A stretch of 64,000 nt of DNA, from NCBI RefSeq assembly GCF_000507845.1, contig NZ_KI669456.1, forward strand, positions 1-64,000, read 5' to 3'. Shown here piece by piece: positions 61,392 through 64,000 of this stretch. Origin of the DNA: Helicobacter macacae MIT 99-5501 (GTDB taxonomy: Bacteria > Campylobacterota > Campylobacteria > Campylobacterales > Helicobacteraceae). The translations under genes were made by a program, and so were the position numbers. The first letter of the stretch is position 1; the number at the start of each line of letters is the position of its first letter. The notes beneath the pieces are model-generated. The model was not told where the DNA came from and ran no database searches. It worked only from the letters and a program-made list of their open reading frames with translations.

Positions 61392-62006
61392 TTACACAAA
61401 CTCGCTTATTTTGCGCACGCCTAGAATGCACTCAAAATCTTTGTGGCAAGAGTTTTTGTGGGTAGAATCTTTGCAAATATCCTTGATAGAATCGCTATGA
61501 GAGTTTTTGGCAAAATCGCTAATAGAATCTTTGTGAGAACATTTGATAGAAGCATTAGATGCGTTTTTGGCGTAGTCTTTTTTGGCAAATATGTCTTCTA
61601 TGGAGATGTCTGGCTTTTTTAGGCTTAAGTCTATTTTTGTGATAGTGGGATAGGAGGTTTTTAGCGAGGAGATAATCTCATCTAGGGCGTTTTCTAGCAA
61701 GCCGTATTTGCGCTGCTTTAGCATAGTAGCGATATGTTCTACTATCTCTACATAGTCCAAATACTCACTTAAGCACTTTTGTCCTGCCAAGTCCGCGAAA
61801 TCCCTCAATCCGCTATGAGAGCTTTCGTCCAAATCTTTTTTCGCGCTCTCACTTTTGTCTTTCCTATCATTTTGCCTCTCATCACTTCTGCTCTCATAGT
61901 GTATGCTTGCATTTATTAGCACCCTTTGTGGTGTCTCTCTCTCGCTAGGTAGCACCCCTATGATAGCCTCTATACAGAGATTTTCTATGAGAATCTCATA
62001 GCCCAT
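61392..62006 (-). CDS. folB: dihydroneopterin aldolase-like protein (FolB)
   Basis: A 204-aa protein whose core matches FolB, which cleaves dihydroneopterin in folate synthesis: ILIENLCIEAIIGVLPSERETPQRVLINASIHYE, then DYVEIVEHIATMLKQRKYGLLENALDEIISSL, then ITKIDLSLKKPDI. It is much longer than the usual 120 aa because of a hydrophilic insert after the first strands and a C-terminal tail of Lys/Asp/Ser/His repeats (HKDSISDFAKNSHSDSIKDICKDS). The ATG at 62006 is taken as the start; an upstream TTG at 62018 is possible. It is downstream of plsY by about 70 nt. Confidence 0.8.
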   Translation of the reverse strand: MGYEILIENLCIEAIIGVLPSERETPQRVLINASIHYESRSDERQNDRKDKSESAKKDLDESSHSGLRDFADLAGQKCLSEYLDYVEIVEHIATMLKQRKYGLLENALDEIISSLKTSYPTITKIDLSLKKPDISIEDIFAKKDYAKNASNASIKCSHKDSISDFAKNSHSDSIKDICKDSTHKNSCHKDFECILGVRKISEFV

Positions 62007-62077
62007 ACCAAACCCCAATCACACAAAATCTATCAAAACCTATCAAAAACACAAATCTAGCATAAAGTCTAAACAAG

Positions 62078-62734
62078 CTATAAAACCTTGCTTTCTTGTC
62101 CCTTAAATAGTCGCATAATGTTTGGGATATGTGTGTAGAGAATGATTAGCCCGATAAGCACGATTGGCGTGTGGCTGTTTATCTGGGCGGTGATGTCTAT
62201 GCTAGGAGGCAATGGCAAAAGATAAGGAATCACAAAGGTAAGCACTACACCACTTAGCACGCCTGTGAGTGAGGAGAGCGAAGAGACTTTGAAAACCTTG
62301 CCAACCACTGCCCACACCACAAGTCCCAATGCCCCCTCAATAGGCATAAGCAAAATCACCGAGCCAATCGCGGTAGAAACCCCCTTGCCCCCGTGAAATC
62401 CCAAATACGGACTATAACAATGCCCAAGCACAGCCAAAATCGCCATAAACCACTGCGCACCATAAGGCAATCCCACAGCTTTAGCAAGTGCTATGATGAC
62501 CGTGCCTTTTATCGCATCAAGTATGAGAGTGGCGATAGAGATTAGCTTCGCTCTTTTGGGGTCGTGCTCTTTTAGCGCGCGATAGACATTTGTAGCACCG
62601 ATACTGCCCGAGCCTATTTTTCGCAAATCGATTCCATAAAGCACTTTGGTAAGCATAACGCCAAATGGTATCCCACCCACAAAAAACGCAAGCAGATAAA
62701 ACCACAGATTGATATAGTTGGTAAAAAACTCCAT
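62078..62734 (-). CDS. plsY: glycerol-3-phosphate acyltransferase PlsY
   Basis: A 218-aa integral membrane enzyme transferring acyl from acyl-phosphate to glycerol-3-phosphate, the first step of phospholipid synthesis. Motif 1 is GSGSIGATNVYRAL, motif 2 GHCYSPYLGFHGGKGVST, and there are about five membrane spans. AGGAGCAAAA precedes the ATG. Length is normal. Confidence 0.96.
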   Translation of the reverse strand: MEFFTNYINLWFYLLAFFVGGIPFGVMLTKVLYGIDLRKIGSGSIGATNVYRALKEHDPKRAKLISIATLILDAIKGTVIIALAKAVGLPYGAQWFMAILAVLGHCYSPYLGFHGGKGVSTAIGSVILLMPIEGALGLVVWAVVGKVFKVSSLSSLTGVLSGVVLTFVIPYLLPLPPSIDITAQINSHTPIVLIGLIILYTHIPNIMRLFKGQESKVL

Positions 62735-63355
62735 TTTTGCTCCTTACTTTGCCCTTTTGTCAAATCCTTAAACAACTAGATTTTGAAAACGACAGATTTA
62801 GAATCTAGCATTTTTCAAACCTACTTCTTGCGGATTTTATTTATTTGATTTTGTGTTTTTGCGCACGAGCGCACACGAATTTGTGCGCAAATTCTAGTGT
62901 TGAATTTTAAAAAGCAAAAATACTAGCACAAAAAGGATAATTTAGAATAATCTCATTTTTTGATAAATTTTGATATGTTTGGGATAATGCTTTTTGGCAA
63001 TGTTTTTATTTGGATTTTTGTTTTTTGCCCTACAAATCACACGCCAAATCATAAGCGCGACTAGCCACTTCAAATCTACACAAATCCACTACTATAAAAG
63101 CAAATCTCGCTTAAAAGTGCCTACTATAATGATATATTTCACTTTTTCTAATTAAATTTCGCATAGATTTTATGCAAATTGACAATTTCTAAATGATTTT
63201 GTTACCAAACATTGTATTAAATTTCTCATTTATATGCCAAGTTTGAAAATCTAAAGTCGTTTAGATTTTGCTATGGTTTTGTTGCGCGTTGCAAATGCGT
63301 TATAAACTCGTAGCAAACAACTGCATATAAAACATCTAAGGAGTAAGGAGAGTAG
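62735..63355. other. 620-bp divergent intergenic region between plsY and nrfH
   Basis: There is no gene. It is AT-rich and must contain promoters in both directions. An inverted repeat lies at 62858-62891. AAGGAGTAAGGAGAGTAG precedes the nrfH ATG, a double ribosome site. Confidence 0.5.
62858..62891. promoter_or_regulatory. inverted repeat between plsY and nrfH
   Basis: TTTGCGCAC (62858-62866) and GTGCGCAAA (62883-62891) are perfect complements with a 16-nt gap. It is GC-rich in an otherwise AT-rich region. It could be an operator or a hairpin. Confidence 0.45.
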
Positions 63356-63817
63356 ATGCGCTATAAAATTCTCATTGCTGCGATAATCTTTGTGGGCGGA
63401 TTTATAGTGGGAAATGGCGCGTATAGCCTCTATAATGCGGATACTCTAAGCTATCTCTCAAGCGATTCTAGCGCGTGCAACAACTGCCATGTGATGAATG
63501 AAGTCTATGCTGATTATCACAAGGCATCTCACCACGAGCTAAATTGTATAGAGTGCCACTTGCCTCATTCTTTTGTGCGCAAATGGGCTGCCAAAGCCCA
63601 AACAGGCTTAGGGCACGCTTATCATTTCACTTTTGATAAGTCATTGCCACAGCACTTTAGCGCAAATAGCGATACAAAGAAATGGGCGCAAGAGAATTGT
63701 ATCCGTTGCCACGGCGACTACGCACACAATGCCATAAACCCAACGCTAAATCCAAATAGCACAAAAGACGCGCTAAATTGTGTTTCTTGCCACAGCAGTG
63801 TGGGGCATTTGCGCTAG
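63356..63817 (+). CDS. nrfH: cytochrome c nitrite reductase small subunit NrfH
   Basis: A 153-aa membrane-anchored tetraheme cytochrome of the NapC/NirT family. One N-terminal helix (ILIAAIIFVGGFIVGNGAY) is followed by four heme sites CNNCH, CIECH, CIRCH and CVSCH. It oxidises menaquinol and passes electrons to NrfA. The next gene begins as NrfA does, which fixes the assignment to NrfH. Confidence 0.95.
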   Translation: MRYKILIAAIIFVGGFIVGNGAYSLYNADTLSYLSSDSSACNNCHVMNEVYADYHKASHHELNCIECHLPHSFVRKWAAKAQTGLGHAYHFTFDKSLPQHFSANSDTKKWAQENCIRCHGDYAHNAINPTLNPNSTKDALNCVSCHSSVGHLR

Positions 63818-63866
63818 CTAGTCTAGGCGAAATAAATCACCAACCAAACACCAAAAGGAGTAGAAA

Positions 63867-64000
63867 ATGAACAACAACAAAAAATTGTGGGGAATCCTAG
63901 CAATAGGTTTGATAGTAGGCTTTGTAGTGGCTTATATCAGCGCAGACATAGGAGAGAAAAAAGGCGAGCAAATCGCGCTAGCTAGCGCAAATATGGCAGG
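63867..64000 (+). CDS. nrfA: cytochrome c nitrite reductase NrfA, N-terminal part (runs off the window)
   Basis: The ATG at 63867, preceded by AAAAGGAGTAGAAA, starts MNNNKKLWGILAIGLIVGF and continues VVAYISADIGEKKGEQIALAS without a stop to the window end. The N-terminal hydrophobic segment would be the export signal of the pentaheme nitrite reductase that reduces nitrite to ammonia. Only about 44 residues are visible, so the call rests mainly on the nrfH neighbour. Confidence 0.75.
   Translation, partial: MNNNKKLWGILAIGLIVGFVVAYISADIGEKKGEQIALASANMA

Overview
The window looks like chromosomal DNA of an enterohepatic Helicobacter. The evidence is low GC, an epsilonproteobacterial 16S-tRNAIle-tRNAAla-23S-5S operon, H. 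pylori-like gene order around eno and aroK, G/C-tract contingency genes and Helicobacter-type outer membrane proteins. The 16S gene carries an intervening sequence (IVS) of about 167 nt; from memory, such an IVS was first described in Helicobacter canis. That makes H. canis or a close relative the best guess, but a species call needs an rRNA comparison.

Layout. 1-7532 is the rRNA operon with long AT-rich leader and spacers. 8019-14093 encodes metabolism: two alcohol dehydrogenases, a type II NADH dehydrogenase-like flavoprotein and ThiC. 14406-20703 (minus strand) holds three related small outer membrane beta-barrel genes around recA and thrC; each is associated with a poly-G/C tract. 21076-27131 holds a degenerate vWA-like secreted protein, a MATE exporter, a HAD phosphatase, a P-loop ATPase and a periplasmic blue-copper protein. 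27382-31589 (minus) is a block conserved in order with H. pylori HP0154-HP0158 (DUF354, aroK, AMIN protein, DivIC-like, eno). 31883-40614 is a yersiniabactin-type uptake locus without synthesis genes: AraC regulator, FyuA-like receptor with a G10 tract, YbtX-like MFS, and two YbtP/YbtQ-like ABC half-transporters. 40782-49026 mixes housekeeping genes (UDG-like, Nnr, hydroxyacid dehydrogenase, cyclophilin) with envelope proteins and a repeat-containing lipoprotein.

49117-58652 (minus) is the most unusual part. It is a tightly packed operon encoding an N-terminal module and a UPF1-like SF1 helicase split by a C11 tract, an 825-aa protein ending in a PIN nuclease domain with all four acidic residues, a coiled-coil protein, a ClpB-like AAA+ protein with a degenerate first ATPase half, and a radical-SAM activase-like protein. 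One added C (C12), or C9, would fuse the first two frames into one protein of about 1207 aa, so the whole operon appears to be built around a phase-variable helicase. I do not recognise it as a named system; a defence or RNA/protein quality-control role is inference. 58943-64000 ends with glnA, a RelE/ParE-type toxin-antitoxin pair whose toxin is frameshifted, folB, plsY, nrfH and the start of nrfA.

Two themes recur. First, simple-sequence contingency: six homopolymer tracts of 10-13 nt sit inside or just upstream of surface, iron-uptake or putative defence genes. Second, the short motif TAGATTCT/AGAATCTA is very frequent in both coding and non-coding DNA.
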